Positions 41,241 through 50,860 of a DNA stretch of 64,000 nucleotides are shown here, piece by piece. A program made the translations under genes and the position numbers. Every line of letters starts with the position of its first letter. The stretch's first letter is position 1. The notes beneath the pieces are model-generated. The model had not been told where the DNA came from. It was given only the letters and a program-made list of their open reading frames with translations, and did no database searches. Source of the stretch: Candidatus Obscuribacterales bacterium (GTDB lineage Bacteria > Cyanobacteriota > Vampirovibrionia > Obscuribacterales > Obscuribacteraceae); assembly GCA_019745415.1 (NCBI GenBank), contig JAIETF010000009.1:1-64000 (forward strand). Direction: 5' to 3'.

Positions 41241-43077
41241 CACCCTTCACCTTTACTTTGATCCAATCTGGCTTGAGCACTGCTGCCGGCAAGCCCAACT
41301 CATACAAATACTCTCCCTGTGGTGACTCGACCGCCTGCATGCCTAAACGCAGAAACAGATCAGCCACCATAGCATTTTTCTCGGTAGGAATATATTGCGC
41401 CCTGATTCGCTGGAAAGCTCGCCCTGTAGCCAATTCTACAAAAGCGGACCAGAGAGACTCTTCCACCCCTCGACCAATAACTCGACAACTCAAGAGAAAA
41501 GAATCAACCAAAAGGGTGCCTGGCTCTTGCTCGACGCCGATAATTAGTCCGACTATACCCTGCGAACCAAAGCGATCGACCAGCTCGACAGTCAATAAGA
41601 TATTCCGCTCACTCTTGATCAAATCGCGCACCACCGCCTCACTATGACGTCTGGTGGTGACATTAAACTGATTAGTCTTACCAAGCATTTGCACAACGCG
41701 CTGCAAACTGGCGGCACTGACTGCCTCAATAATGGCTTCCATAGAAAGAGAAGCAAGAAACTCCTCTATATTGGCGGCACCGACATCAATTGAGCGAGCT
41801 GCCTGCAGAGAATAAAGCTCGGTGCGCTGACTGTCTTCAGCCGAAACTCGGTAAGCATCGAAAAGAGCCGAACCTCTGAGCGCCGTCAAAATAGAATAAG
41901 GATCACCGCCATTTTCGAGCACCTGCACCTGGGGCAAATAATGCTTTACCTCTTCTCTTTCTAAATGATTATCATCAAGAAATACAAAAGAATCCAGTCC
42001 CAAGTTGAGCTCCGAGGCTATGGCTTGAATATTCTGATGCTTCGGATTCCAGTCTATTTTGTGCACCACAAAGTCTTCCCAGCGCAAGACCATATCAGGC
42101 AAAGTCTCGAAGGCCTTTTGCACAGGCTCAATATTATTCTTCGAGACTAGAGCCAACAAAACACCGCTTTCTTTCAGACGCTTAGCCAAACTCTGAATGC
42201 GTCTAAAGACATTGCCCGGATAATCGCGGCCGACTTTCAAACCGCTCATCCCATCATCACCGATGGTACCACCCCAAAGGGTGTTGTCTAAATCCAACAG
42301 CAAGACTTTAGCGCGAGGCTGAAAAATCGGTCGAAACAGACGAGCCAACTCTAAAGAAAAGGAGGTAACGAAATTGGCACTGAGCGGCTGCCTGGCAAAG
42401 AGATCGAGGCGCTCGTCAAAGCAAGCCTTTCCCTCTCGGGCGCACCAAGCGGCGAAATCAAAGACATTGATCTGGGCATCGACGGCGGCAATTTCCATCA
42501 AAGCGCGGTTGAAAGACTGCTTAACCATAGAAAGATTAGGCACAGCACTGAGCTCGTGCAGCCAGTCTTGACCAAAATCAGGCAGCGTCGCTATGAAAAG
42601 CGGCGCTGTTGAAACTTTCACATAGCCGGCGCAGAGATCTTGCAACCGCTTGATCAAACCAGCCTCAAAATCAAGACGTTCTTGCCTAGACAGAGCAGAG
42701 AAAGACTCAACCACATCAGGATACAAATCTTCGAGACGCCACAACACCAGCACCGCCTGTGGTGCAGCAAGCAGAGGCGAGTGCGGGTTCCAGAGCAAGG
42801 TTTCGAAGCTGCCAAAATCGCCGAGAGTGATCGAAGGTCTGCAATTGAGAGTGGCAAGCGCCAGATTGATAAAATCAAGCTGGCTCTCTAGGGTGATGGA
42901 TCTTGCGATTGAAAGCTTGAACTCGGGGGCTTCCGTCCAATCAGTCTTGCCCAACTCCGCCAGAGCTTCTCTAACCAAATGAGTACGCGAAGTGAGAAAA
43001 GCTTCGCTGATTTGAGCTTTCAGCTCTGCACTGCATTTGAGACTAGGCAAATCAAGGGAGGCTTTATTCATCTGCAT
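41215..43077 (-). CDS. FkbH-like HAD-superfamily protein (acyl/glyceryl loading onto ACP)
   Basis: 620 residues from ATG 43077; a second ATG follows at 43071. The N-terminal 240 residues match the SGNH-like domain often fused to FkbH. The HAD domain starts LLLDLDNTLWGG (259-270), with VSKNN further on and FLDDNHLEREEV, the FkbH signature. The C-terminal part (GKTNQFNVTTRRH, then FGSQGIVGL and LLSCRVIGRGVEESLW) is the GNAT-like domain. FkbH enzymes dephosphorylate 1,3-bisphosphoglycerate and load glyceryl onto an ACP. Upstream reading frame extends into the MaoC-SDR gene and is not used. Confidence 0.88.
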   Translation of the reverse strand: MQMNKASLDLPSLKCSAELKAQISEAFLTSRTHLVREALAELGKTDWTEAPEFKLSIARSITLESQLDFINLALATLNCRPSITLGDFGSFETLLWNPHSPLLAAPQAVLVLWRLEDLYPDVVESFSALSRQERLDFEAGLIKRLQDLCAGYVKVSTAPLFIATLPDFGQDWLHELSAVPNLSMVKQSFNRALMEIAAVDAQINVFDFAAWCAREGKACFDERLDLFARQPLSANFVTSFSLELARLFRPIFQPRAKVLLLDLDNTLWGGTIGDDGMSGLKVGRDYPGNVFRRIQSLAKRLKESGVLLALVSKNNIEPVQKAFETLPDMVLRWEDFVVHKIDWNPKHQNIQAIASELNLGLDSFVFLDDNHLEREEVKHYLPQVQVLENGGDPYSILTALRGSALFDAYRVSAEDSQRTELYSLQAARSIDVGAANIEEFLASLSMEAIIEAVSAASLQRVVQMLGKTNQFNVTTRRHSEAVVRDLIKSERNILLTVELVDRFGSQGIVGLIIGVEQEPGTLLVDSFLLSCRVIGRGVEESLWSAFVELATGRAFQRIRAQYIPTEKNAMVADLFLRLGMQAVESPQGEYLYELGLPAAVLKPDWIKVKVKGDEQSRETV

Positions 43078-43079
43078 AT

Positions 43080-44240
43080 CTATGGCATTCTGCCGCCCCC
43101 GGTCACGGGCAGATTGACTCCGTTGACAAAAGCGGCACCGGGTCCGCACAAATAAGTAACCGTGCGAGCCACATCTTCCACTGCGCAAAGCCGACGCATG
43201 GGATTGCTCGCCGCTTCAATCTGCTTGATGCGCAAAGGCACATTCTTAGAATAGGCTGTATTCATCATTCCAGGCGAGACAGAATTGCAGCGAATGCCCT
43301 TCGGACCAAGTTCCAAGGCCATAGAACGCACTAGGGCATGGGCAGCAGCCTTGGCTGAGACATAATGCGCCAGTTTGGCAGGCGGAGTATCGAAAACATA
43401 CTGCGTGAGAATATGCACGATAGAACCGCCGTCGTGCATTTGCTTGGCCAAAGCTGAAACAATCTGCTGAAAAGCAAAGACATTGACCTGCCACTGTTCC
43501 TGCAGGGCCTCCAACATTTGCCCATCGAGCACTTCTAGATTGGAGAGCGACGGCGCCGCCACATGCACAAAACCAAAAACTCTGTGACTGGCAACAACTT
43601 TATTGAGAACTTCAGTTAGCTTTGCCGCATCACGCAGGTCACAGGCAAAAACATCGACCATGTTCTCGCCAAGCTCACTCTGCAAGCCACGCAGACGATT
43701 CTCGTTGCGGCCAAGAGCGATTGTCTTCACCTGATTAGCGGCTAGATCGCGACAGATTGCCGCACCCAGTTCACCCGAGGCACCGCTGACCAGAACCACC
43801 TTATCAACTAATGAAGTCTTGTCTTCAACGACCTTCTCTTCTTCTATGGTCATGACCCGGCCCTTACCATCAAGGCAGATTGCCCCGGTGGCAACATTGG
43901 TACCGGTAATTTCCAACTCCATAGTTTGGGTGGATGGATGAGTGGATGTCACTTTCGCTTCGAAGCGAATCGAATCGCCCGAACGAATAGGTTGGCGCCA
44001 GCTCACTTGAAAAGACTGCCAAAGCGCCCCCGGTCCCGGTATATGCATGCCCACCAGGGTAGAAACAAGTGAAGCGGCCAACATGCCGTGAACAACTGGC
44101 TCATCGCCTAAGGCTTTGCGGGCGAACTCGGCATTGACATGCATCGGGTTATGGTCGCCCACCAACTTGGCATAAGCTTCCACCTGCTCCTGTGTGAACA
44201 GATGCTCAAAGCTTCGCTGATCACCGACTTTCCAGTGCAT
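43080..44240 (-). CDS. MaoC dehydratase - SDR ketoreductase fusion
   Basis: 386 residues. A MaoC hot-dog hydratase domain (1-135) with the catalytic GDHNPMHVN (D29, H34) is fused to an SDR (about 142-386) with GASGELG (153-159), YVSAK (Tyr293, Lys297) and a C-terminal AAFVNGVNLPVTGG. The SDR Ser position reads Thr (HILTQY). Such domains act on 3-hydroxyacyl/2-enoyl thioesters, so the protein probably edits the acyl group held on the neighbouring ACP. FkbH-like gene begins three bases after the stop. Confidence 0.85.
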   Translation of the reverse strand: MHWKVGDQRSFEHLFTQEQVEAYAKLVGDHNPMHVNAEFARKALGDEPVVHGMLAASLVSTLVGMHIPGPGALWQSFQVSWRQPIRSGDSIRFEAKVTSTHPSTQTMELEITGTNVATGAICLDGKGRVMTIEEEKVVEDKTSLVDKVVLVSGASGELGAAICRDLAANQVKTIALGRNENRLRGLQSELGENMVDVFACDLRDAAKLTEVLNKVVASHRVFGFVHVAAPSLSNLEVLDGQMLEALQEQWQVNVFAFQQIVSALAKQMHDGGSIVHILTQYVFDTPPAKLAHYVSAKAAAHALVRSMALELGPKGIRCNSVSPGMMNTAYSKNVPLRIKQIEAASNPMRRLCAVEDVARTVTYLCGPGAAFVNGVNLPVTGGGRMP

Positions 44241-44315
44241 ATCAAATAATCAACCTTAAAACGAAAGATTGATGCTAGCTCACCCCTGAGACCTTAGTCA
44301 ATAGCTGATTAAGCT

Positions 44316-45773
44316 CTAGAACTGAAAGTAAATAAAGGGCTGCGAATCAGAAGGGAAATAGACCAGCATGGCAACCACTAAAAGGGTATAGAAAGCCGCT
44401 TTCAGAGGAACCGGCGTGGTCTGAAAAGCCTTCTTCTCAATCAGGGCACTGAGCGGCAGATTTTGAATGAGCATAAGAGCCAAGATGAAAAGCGCCAAAG
44501 GCACAATAATCGGCAGATCCGGACGAGCCATCAAGAACTGCCCGTCGGTGGCGGGAGAATAGAAATTCTTCCAGATAAACATGCGCTTGATGATGCTGTA
44601 AGAAGTCTGGATATCTGGTGAACGAAATATAACCAGGCTGACGCAAAAGGTGAGGAAGGTCATGACAATGGACATATAGCGAAAGACCTGACCCTCAAAG
44701 AAGGTCTTCCATATGCCGGTTTTGGTTCTCCAGTCGGCAAATTCGCGATGAATAATCAAAGCCAAGCCGTGAAAGGCGCCCCAAACCATGAAGGTCCAAG
44801 AAGCACCATGCCAAAAGCCGCAGATAACCATGGTCAAGAAAAGGGCTTTGTGGGTCTGCCAGCGGTCTCTTTTGCTGGCGAACCAAACGGGCAAAAATAC
44901 ATAGTCGCGCAACCAACTAGATAGCGACATATGCCAACGTTGCCAAAATTCGGCAATGTTCTTAGAGGCAAAAGGCATATTGAAATTGATTGGTATGTCA
45001 TAGCCGAACAGCATGGCAGAGCCGCGAGCAATATCAGAATAACCAGAGAAATCAAAATAAATCTGGAAAGTGAAGGCGAGAGCCATAATCCAGAGTTCGA
45101 CCGAACCATAGGCACCCGGCTCGGTCATAACCATGTTAACCAGAGCGCTCAAGTTATCTGCGACAAGCACTTTCTTAGCCAGACCGATGATAATGAGCAT
45201 AAGCCCTCTATCAAAGAGGGAAATATCAAAAGGACGATCGGCTGTCATCTGTTTGACGAAATCAGGATAGCGCTTGATCGGTCCGGCGATTTGGGTGGGG
45301 AAGAAAGCAGCAAAAAGCGAAAAGAGCACAAAAGAATCAATCGGCTTATTGCCTCTGTAGATTTCAAATAGATAGTGTATAAACTCGAAAGTAAAAAACG
45401 AGATGGCCAGGGGCAGAATGATATTCAAAGTCCAATGGGGATCATTACCTGATACAAAGCCGACCACAGATGAGACGTTGGTAACTGCGAAGTTGCCATA
45501 CTTAAAAACCCCCAAACAGAGCAGGTTCAAAGCTGTACCCACACCAAATATGGTGCGCTTCTTTTCTTTAGGGGCGCGGCTGAGCATACGACCCATATAA
45601 AAATTAGCCACAGTCATGGCAATGATCAAAAGCACCATGGGCGGGCACCAGCAAGAATAGAAATACCAGCTGGCGATAAGCAGCATCGGCATTCTGAAAG
45701 ACTTGGGCAGGAACCAAAAGAGCAGCACCACCGCCGGTAGAAAGAGCATATATTGCAAACTTGCAAATAACAC
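44316..45773 (-). CDS. MBOAT family O-acyltransferase (AlgI-like), second copy
   Basis: 485 residues with about ten helices. Motifs: DFSGYSDIARG (241-251), RWHMSLSSWLRDYVF (His281) and FWHGASW (His322). Start is GTG 45773 with AAGGAG eight bases upstream, partly overlapping the stop of the SGNH gene. By family it uses a thioester-bound or other activated acyl donor to acylate a glycan across the membrane. It sits 75 bp after the MaoC-SDR gene's start, so the ACP-borne acyl unit is its likely donor. Confidence 0.92.
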   Translation of the reverse strand: MLFASLQYMLFLPAVVLLFWFLPKSFRMPMLLIASWYFYSCWCPPMVLLIIAMTVANFYMGRMLSRAPKEKKRTIFGVGTALNLLCLGVFKYGNFAVTNVSSVVGFVSGNDPHWTLNIILPLAISFFTFEFIHYLFEIYRGNKPIDSFVLFSLFAAFFPTQIAGPIKRYPDFVKQMTADRPFDISLFDRGLMLIIIGLAKKVLVADNLSALVNMVMTEPGAYGSVELWIMALAFTFQIYFDFSGYSDIARGSAMLFGYDIPINFNMPFASKNIAEFWQRWHMSLSSWLRDYVFLPVWFASKRDRWQTHKALFLTMVICGFWHGASWTFMVWGAFHGLALIIHREFADWRTKTGIWKTFFEGQVFRYMSIVMTFLTFCVSLVIFRSPDIQTSYSIIKRMFIWKNFYSPATDGQFLMARPDLPIIVPLALFILALMLIQNLPLSALIEKKAFQTTPVPLKAAFYTLLVVAMLVYFPSDSQPFIYFQF

Positions 45774-45784
45774 AGTCTTTCTCC

Positions 45785-47041
45785 TTAATTACTCTGCGCG
45801 CTGGAAGCCAGTCGGGAGGTCAGCCCTTTAGCATCCAGCTGCCGAGAGAGCTGCGTCCAAAACTTGCTTGCGCCTGCATTGTTGAAGTGAATACCGTCGC
45901 CGAAATCGGAATCGACAAACGCAGCAGGCGAGAATTCAATAAGAAGACTGCCGGGACCAGCCTGTGCAGTCGTCTTAGAGATGGTCTGCTCAAAAAATTC
46001 CATAATCGGCGCCGGAGTAACAGCCTGGAATTCGGGAGAAAGAGGCATGCGCACCATGACGAGAGTAATTCCTTTCTCTCGACAGGTAAGTGCCAAGCGC
46101 TCCAGATAGGCAGACTGCTCAGCCATGGCCCGAGCAGTCACCCCAGTAAAGCCACGGGCATAATAATCTTTCAAGTCTTTTTTGTAAGTGCCCATCTGAG
46201 CGATTCGTCCGCTCTGCTTCTTCTCCAGCCAAGGCCAGTCGACAGTGACTTGAGGCTTAGTCTGAGAGGCGCCGGCTTGTTTGCTTTGCACGGCGGCATA
46301 AAGAGAAGTCTGGCGGGACAAAGCCGAACCAGCAATTACTTCCAGCAATTTCTGATACTCACCCCTGACTCCATACAAGCGCCAAAGTCTAGCAATCTGC
46401 TGTTCGCTCGCCTCTAGAAAACCGCCACCGGGTTTCTCGTTCAGATGCTGGGCAATTCTCGATTTATCAGGGCTTGGCAAATTGGAATCAGCAAAATCTC
46501 GAGCCGATAGAAAGAGAACGACTGCTTTTGGCGCCTTGTTATTTGAACCGATATATTCGCTGAAAATCTTCTCTAAATCAGAAGCCATAGCCCCTGAAAC
46601 TCCAACATTAATGACACGCAAAGCCTTAGCTGAGGCTTTGTTGAGATGCTCCTGCAGACTCTTCGCTTCCATATAGGTACCAAAGGTCTCTTCTGAAACA
46701 GTATCGGCCTTGTCGCCGAGATCGCCTCTTATTGCAGCGGCCATAAGGGTGGAAGAGCCAAGCAAAAGAGCATCGGCATTGCCTTTGGAAACGGCAATGT
46801 CTATCTTGCGCAGCTGGTGGTCGGCATCGCGAAAGACCAAACCAGGAACATGCACATACTGAAGAGGTTTGAAATAGCTGAGTGCCGCATCAATGCAAAG
46901 AAGATAAAAGACGACCCAGACCGAACATAGGGACAAAGCTTTAGCAACGGCAGCTCTACTAAAGATTGAGCTGGATTGACTCTCTGAAGCGCTCGGATTG
47001 CTTACCGGAGTCTTCTCAATTTTGCTTGCTGTAGAGTTCAT
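45785..47041 (-). CDS. SGNH-like membrane-anchored protein (paralogue 3)
   Basis: 418 residues. A Ser-rich cytoplasmic start, one helix (about 36-52), then ALLLGSSTLM (Ser96), INVGVSGAMASD, FLSARDFADSN and a terminal FGDGIHFNNAG block. Same architecture as the proteins at 8793 and 13237. Paired with the MBOAT gene downstream (11-bp gap), it should complete O-acylation or de-acylation of the glycan in the periplasm. Confidence 0.75.
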   Translation of the reverse strand: MNSTASKIEKTPVSNPSASESQSSSIFSRAAVAKALSLCSVWVVFYLLCIDAALSYFKPLQYVHVPGLVFRDADHQLRKIDIAVSKGNADALLLGSSTLMAAAIRGDLGDKADTVSEETFGTYMEAKSLQEHLNKASAKALRVINVGVSGAMASDLEKIFSEYIGSNNKAPKAVVLFLSARDFADSNLPSPDKSRIAQHLNEKPGGGFLEASEQQIARLWRLYGVRGEYQKLLEVIAGSALSRQTSLYAAVQSKQAGASQTKPQVTVDWPWLEKKQSGRIAQMGTYKKDLKDYYARGFTGVTARAMAEQSAYLERLALTCREKGITLVMVRMPLSPEFQAVTPAPIMEFFEQTISKTTAQAGPGSLLIEFSPAAFVDSDFGDGIHFNNAGASKFWTQLSRQLDAKGLTSRLASSAQSN

Positions 47042-47183
47042 GCTCGATTAAGTGCTGGATTAAGGCTGAAAAGACCGGATGCGGCGACAATGCCCTCCAT
47101 TCCATCCTGTCTGCAAGCAATTGTCAACTAAAGGCTAATTAAGGCGCCGCAATGGCTGCACAAGCGCCTATCGTGAAAGAACC

Positions 47184-50111
47184 TTAATGAGACTTCGAGG
47201 CGCTCTTACATGCGCGCTGAGAGACTCTAAACCCTCTTCCAAGCAGCAAAATCAGCAGCAAAATGCAAAAAGTAAAGAAAAGACCGACCCCCACATAGAA
47301 ACTTAGCGGTTGGTAACGCATTTCCACTCTGTGCTTGCCTGTGGTCAGGGCGAGTGCCCGAAAGGCATAATTGCCATGCAATAGCGGTGCTTCCTGCCCG
47401 TCTATATAAGCTTTCCAGCCTGGATAGTTAATATCTGTAAGGACGAGCACGGCCGGCTTAGTAAGTTCCACCTCAAGTTGCAGCAAAGACTGACCGCGCC
47501 GCTGCACGGCAACAGCCTCAATCTCGGCATCTTCTTTGGCAGAAGTCTTAGCTATATAGTCTTTCTCGAGAGTCTGCACGCCTGGTTCGGAACGCTCTAG
47601 AACCACTGACTGCCAATCAAAAGCGGAGCCGGTAAGCCAGTCTAGAGCCTCTTGTTTGCTGTCGACGAAATGATAGCGTCGCACCAAATAAGCATCGGCA
47701 AGAGGTTGCCTCATCTCATAAAGACGCACGCCTGAGGGACTCTCGGCAACCAGCCTATAGTCTGAAGGGGCCTGAGCCTGAGTTTGTGCTTGCTCAAAAT
47801 TTTGACCGACAGCTTCGCCTGAAAGAAATTCAGCCAGTTTAACCGGTGCGCCAAGCACCGCACCGTTCTTCTCAAAAATTTGCAGATAGAGCTCAAGACG
47901 GCTGCCCGCCTTAAGCTTAAGTGGAACCGAAAGCGAATAACTGGCATTCTTTCTAAAGCTATGCCGCTCGCATAAGGCGACGACATTCTTCTCAGAATCT
48001 AAAAGATACGCCTGAAAACCTGGACGGGCAGACTTCTTCTCATTGCCGACAGGCTCGGGTGCTTGCAAAGTAAGCTTACCAAAGACTGCCTGCTGCTTCG
48101 GCTCATAACAAAATGCTGCCTGCTGCAAACTAATGCCGCCGCCAAAATCAAGGGGCAGAGCTGCTTCTGCCTCCTTCATCGCCAGTCTATTTAAACCAGC
48201 CTCATCATAAACTGGGCTGCCGCTCAAAACATTCTGCACCGATGTCAGCTTGAGCAAGCCCGAAACTGGCAAGTCCAGCCCGACATTGAAGCTTGTTATC
48301 TTTGCACCCAGCTTATCCATAAATGACAAATAACGGGCCGGGAAAATAGCATTGAGCGCCCTCACATCTCTTATGCCATAGCAAAGATTGATATTAGGCT
48401 TAAAGATATGGCTGCCGGTGGCCGCCACCCGCGCGCCAGATGCTTTCACCGCAGGCAGTGGCTCGGCATCGGGATAGGAAAAAGACTGACGCAGAGGCAA
48501 AGCCGGCTTAGAAAGACACAAAAGAGAAGCGGCCCAGACAAGCAAAATAGAGAGTGCAGCAAAACGGCGCAGAGCGTAGCCGCCAGCCCGTCTAGACACT
48601 CGCAACAAGACAATGAGAAAGGAAAGAGCCAAGCAAGAAAACAAAGCGGCATAAAAATCATGATTGCAGAAAGAGGCTGCAGGCAAAGTATCGTCGAAAG
48701 AGAGGGCGGAGAGGGGAAAATGGCAAAGACTCAAAAGAGGGCGAATTAAGCAGGCGAAAAGCCCCGCCGCGAGCGCAGCCGTGAGCGCAGCCGTGACGGA
48801 TACCCAGCCTTTCCCTTCATCTTGCTTACGGACGAGCCAATCGAAGCCCATGGCGGCAAGTATGGCACTGAGCAAAATGACAATGTGCAGATAGTAATTG
48901 GCTACTATATAGCTGAAGGGCTTCACTTTGAAGAGTAGGCTGACCGGTAAGATGCGACAACTGAGCCCAATCAGAAAAAGGTTGAGTCCAAGCAGCAATT
49001 TAGCGAGAGGTACACCATTGGCGGTTCTATTGTCTTTGTCATAGAAAAGAGCTAAGGGCAAAAAGGCGAAGGCGCAGAAGCCCAAATAGGGACTGGCGCC
49101 GCCATAGACAGGCTGGCTCAAACTTAGTAAGAGAGCAAGAAAACTGACATAACTAGGGTTACCTGCCCCAAACTTATAACTCTCTGAATTGCATAAAAAC
49201 TCGAGAAACGGCAATAACATCGGTGCCGCCAGAAAGAAGGCAGTGGCACCAGATATGGTGAGGGCTAGGAAGCCGAACAATAGACGCTGTGCCGGTAACT
49301 TAGCCAGCATATCACCGGCTTGAGGGGGGAAGACGCCGAGCAGCAAAGTCCATAAACTGACAGCGAATATGGCGCAAAATGATATCTCAATATGGGCCGA
49401 CAAAATCATTACAGCAGCAGCAAAGCCGCACCAGAGAGCCGCTTTGGCAACTTGAGGCGAGAGTTTTTCGGCGCCGCTCTCACGCAAACTAAAGGCTAGG
49501 CGAGTAAAGGCAAAAAACAGAAACGGAGTCAAACAGTAGCCATTACCGATAAGTTCTAAATACCACTGGTTATAGGGACAGAAAGCCATGGTCAAGGCAG
49601 CAGCGCCGCAAGCGAGCGCCCCTAGACCAAGACGCCTGGCCAAGAAAAATGTACCCAGCCCCATGACTAGCAGTTTCAAAACCAAGGTGCAGTTATATGT
49701 ATAGAAAGTCGGCGAAAGTAGAAGTGGAATCTGAAAAATTGAAAACACCGCCGACTCAGGGTCAGCCAATAAAGGGCATCCAAACTCAGATAATGAATTC
49801 CAGAGAGGCACTTCGCCTTGACGCCAAAGACCGGCGACAAAGAAAAAATAGGGCACTATAAAAAGTATCGATGAAGGTTCGATACCGACCATGGCTGAAC
49901 CACTATAACCGGCAAAGAGTGTATCCCAGTGGCAGAGCAGATCTACCCGCGAAATAGACTTACCGGCAAAGAGAGTAGGAGAAAAGACTAGGATGACTAA
50001 GACGAGAAAAGCAACGAGCGCTAGATAATGCGCCTGATCATAAGATCTGCCGCCCGCTTCTGCAGGTGGCTGCTCCGCTTCTGAAAGAGGCGGTTCCACC
50101 GCCTCGCTCAA
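47184..50111 (-). CDS. YfhO-like multi-pass membrane protein
   Basis: 975 residues. About fourteen helices in the N-terminal half, then a large extracytoplasmic segment and a final helix near 940-962. The end, DINYPGWKAYIDGQEAPLL followed by YAFRALALTTGKHRVEMRY, is the conserved C-terminal signature of the YfhO family, whose members are GT-C-like proteins implicated in decorating lipoteichoic acids or other glycans. TTG start at 50111 overlaps the methyltransferase stop by 4 bp (TTGA), so the two are coupled. Confidence 0.82.
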   Translation of the reverse strand: MSEAVEPPLSEAEQPPAEAGGRSYDQAHYLALVAFLVLVILVFSPTLFAGKSISRVDLLCHWDTLFAGYSGSAMVGIEPSSILFIVPYFFFVAGLWRQGEVPLWNSLSEFGCPLLADPESAVFSIFQIPLLLSPTFYTYNCTLVLKLLVMGLGTFFLARRLGLGALACGAAALTMAFCPYNQWYLELIGNGYCLTPFLFFAFTRLAFSLRESGAEKLSPQVAKAALWCGFAAAVMILSAHIEISFCAIFAVSLWTLLLGVFPPQAGDMLAKLPAQRLLFGFLALTISGATAFFLAAPMLLPFLEFLCNSESYKFGAGNPSYVSFLALLLSLSQPVYGGASPYLGFCAFAFLPLALFYDKDNRTANGVPLAKLLLGLNLFLIGLSCRILPVSLLFKVKPFSYIVANYYLHIVILLSAILAAMGFDWLVRKQDEGKGWVSVTAALTAALAAGLFACLIRPLLSLCHFPLSALSFDDTLPAASFCNHDFYAALFSCLALSFLIVLLRVSRRAGGYALRRFAALSILLVWAASLLCLSKPALPLRQSFSYPDAEPLPAVKASGARVAATGSHIFKPNINLCYGIRDVRALNAIFPARYLSFMDKLGAKITSFNVGLDLPVSGLLKLTSVQNVLSGSPVYDEAGLNRLAMKEAEAALPLDFGGGISLQQAAFCYEPKQQAVFGKLTLQAPEPVGNEKKSARPGFQAYLLDSEKNVVALCERHSFRKNASYSLSVPLKLKAGSRLELYLQIFEKNGAVLGAPVKLAEFLSGEAVGQNFEQAQTQAQAPSDYRLVAESPSGVRLYEMRQPLADAYLVRRYHFVDSKQEALDWLTGSAFDWQSVVLERSEPGVQTLEKDYIAKTSAKEDAEIEAVAVQRRGQSLLQLEVELTKPAVLVLTDINYPGWKAYIDGQEAPLLHGNYAFRALALTTGKHRVEMRYQPLSFYVGVGLFFTFCILLLILLLGRGFRVSQRACKSASKSH

Positions 50112-50860
50112 GCAATCTTCCTTCCGACAAAAAGACCGCGTCCGATGGGACCGTTCTCGTCGACTTCGACAACCTCAAGACCAGCTGCACGCATTGATGC
50201 GGCATATTCCTCGTTGGTAAAGAGAGCCAGCTCGTGCAACTCTTGTATATGCTGGATGCCGGCGTTGTTCATCACCAAAATGTGAGAATGTCCCTGGGCT
50301 ACCATTTCTTTTTGCAACCAGAGATTCATACGTACAATCTTGTATTCATCGGTTTCTTCCACAATCACGGTGGAATGTCCCGGCTTGAATGTAGCAGGTG
50401 TATACCAGGGTTCGATAATAAGCAAACCGCCAGGATTGATATGATCTGCCATATTTTTAATAGTACTGTCCAGCAAGTCAACCGTCTTGACATAACCGAT
50501 AGAACTGAATAAACAGGTGACCACATCAAACTTGTCGGCAAGTTGGAAGTTGGTCATGTCGCCCAGATGAAACTTCATGCCGGGCAACTTGTCGGAACAA
50601 ATATCGAGAAACTCAGAATCAATATCAAGACCTTCGCATTTCATCGAAGTCTGCAAGAAGTAGATATGCTGCCCAGTCCCACAGGCCACATCCAGCAATC
50701 TGTTGCCCTCAGACTTTTTATGCTTTTCGATTCTTGAAGATAGATATGCCACTTCGGCGGCATAGTCTTTCTGGCGGTTAAGCAGATCATAAAATCCGGC
50801 TGACTGATAGCAGGGCTTAAGAGCGGTTTCCACTTGCGAAATAGACGATTCAGGATTCAT
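50108..50860 (-). CDS. SAM-dependent methyltransferase, amino-sugar N-methyltransferase-like
   Basis: 250 residues from ATG 50860, which has AGAGG nine bases upstream. Motif I is LLDVACGTGQ (55-64), followed by GLDID, DVVTCLFSSIGYV and GGLLIIEPWYTP. The opening FYDLLNRQKDYAAEVAYL and the FSSIGYV motif resemble TylM1/DesVI, which N,N-dimethylate dTDP-3-amino sugars. With a WecE-like aminotransferase 1.3 kb away, methylation of an amino sugar is a reasonable guess. Overlaps the GT2 gene by 11 bp. Confidence 0.78.
   Translation of the reverse strand: MNPESSISQVETALKPCYQSAGFYDLLNRQKDYAAEVAYLSSRIEKHKKSEGNRLLDVACGTGQHIYFLQTSMKCEGLDIDSEFLDICSDKLPGMKFHLGDMTNFQLADKFDVVTCLFSSIGYVKTVDLLDSTIKNMADHINPGGLLIIEPWYTPATFKPGHSTVIVEETDEYKIVRMNLWLQKEMVAQGHSHILVMNNAGIQHIQELHELALFTNEEYAASMRAAGLEVVEVDENGPIGRGLFVGRKIA

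Noticed and set aside
43078-43188. N-terminal extension of the FkbH-like protein
   Set aside because: Cys/Arg-rich residues fall inside the MaoC-SDR gene in another frame; the ATG at 43077 directly follows that gene's stop.
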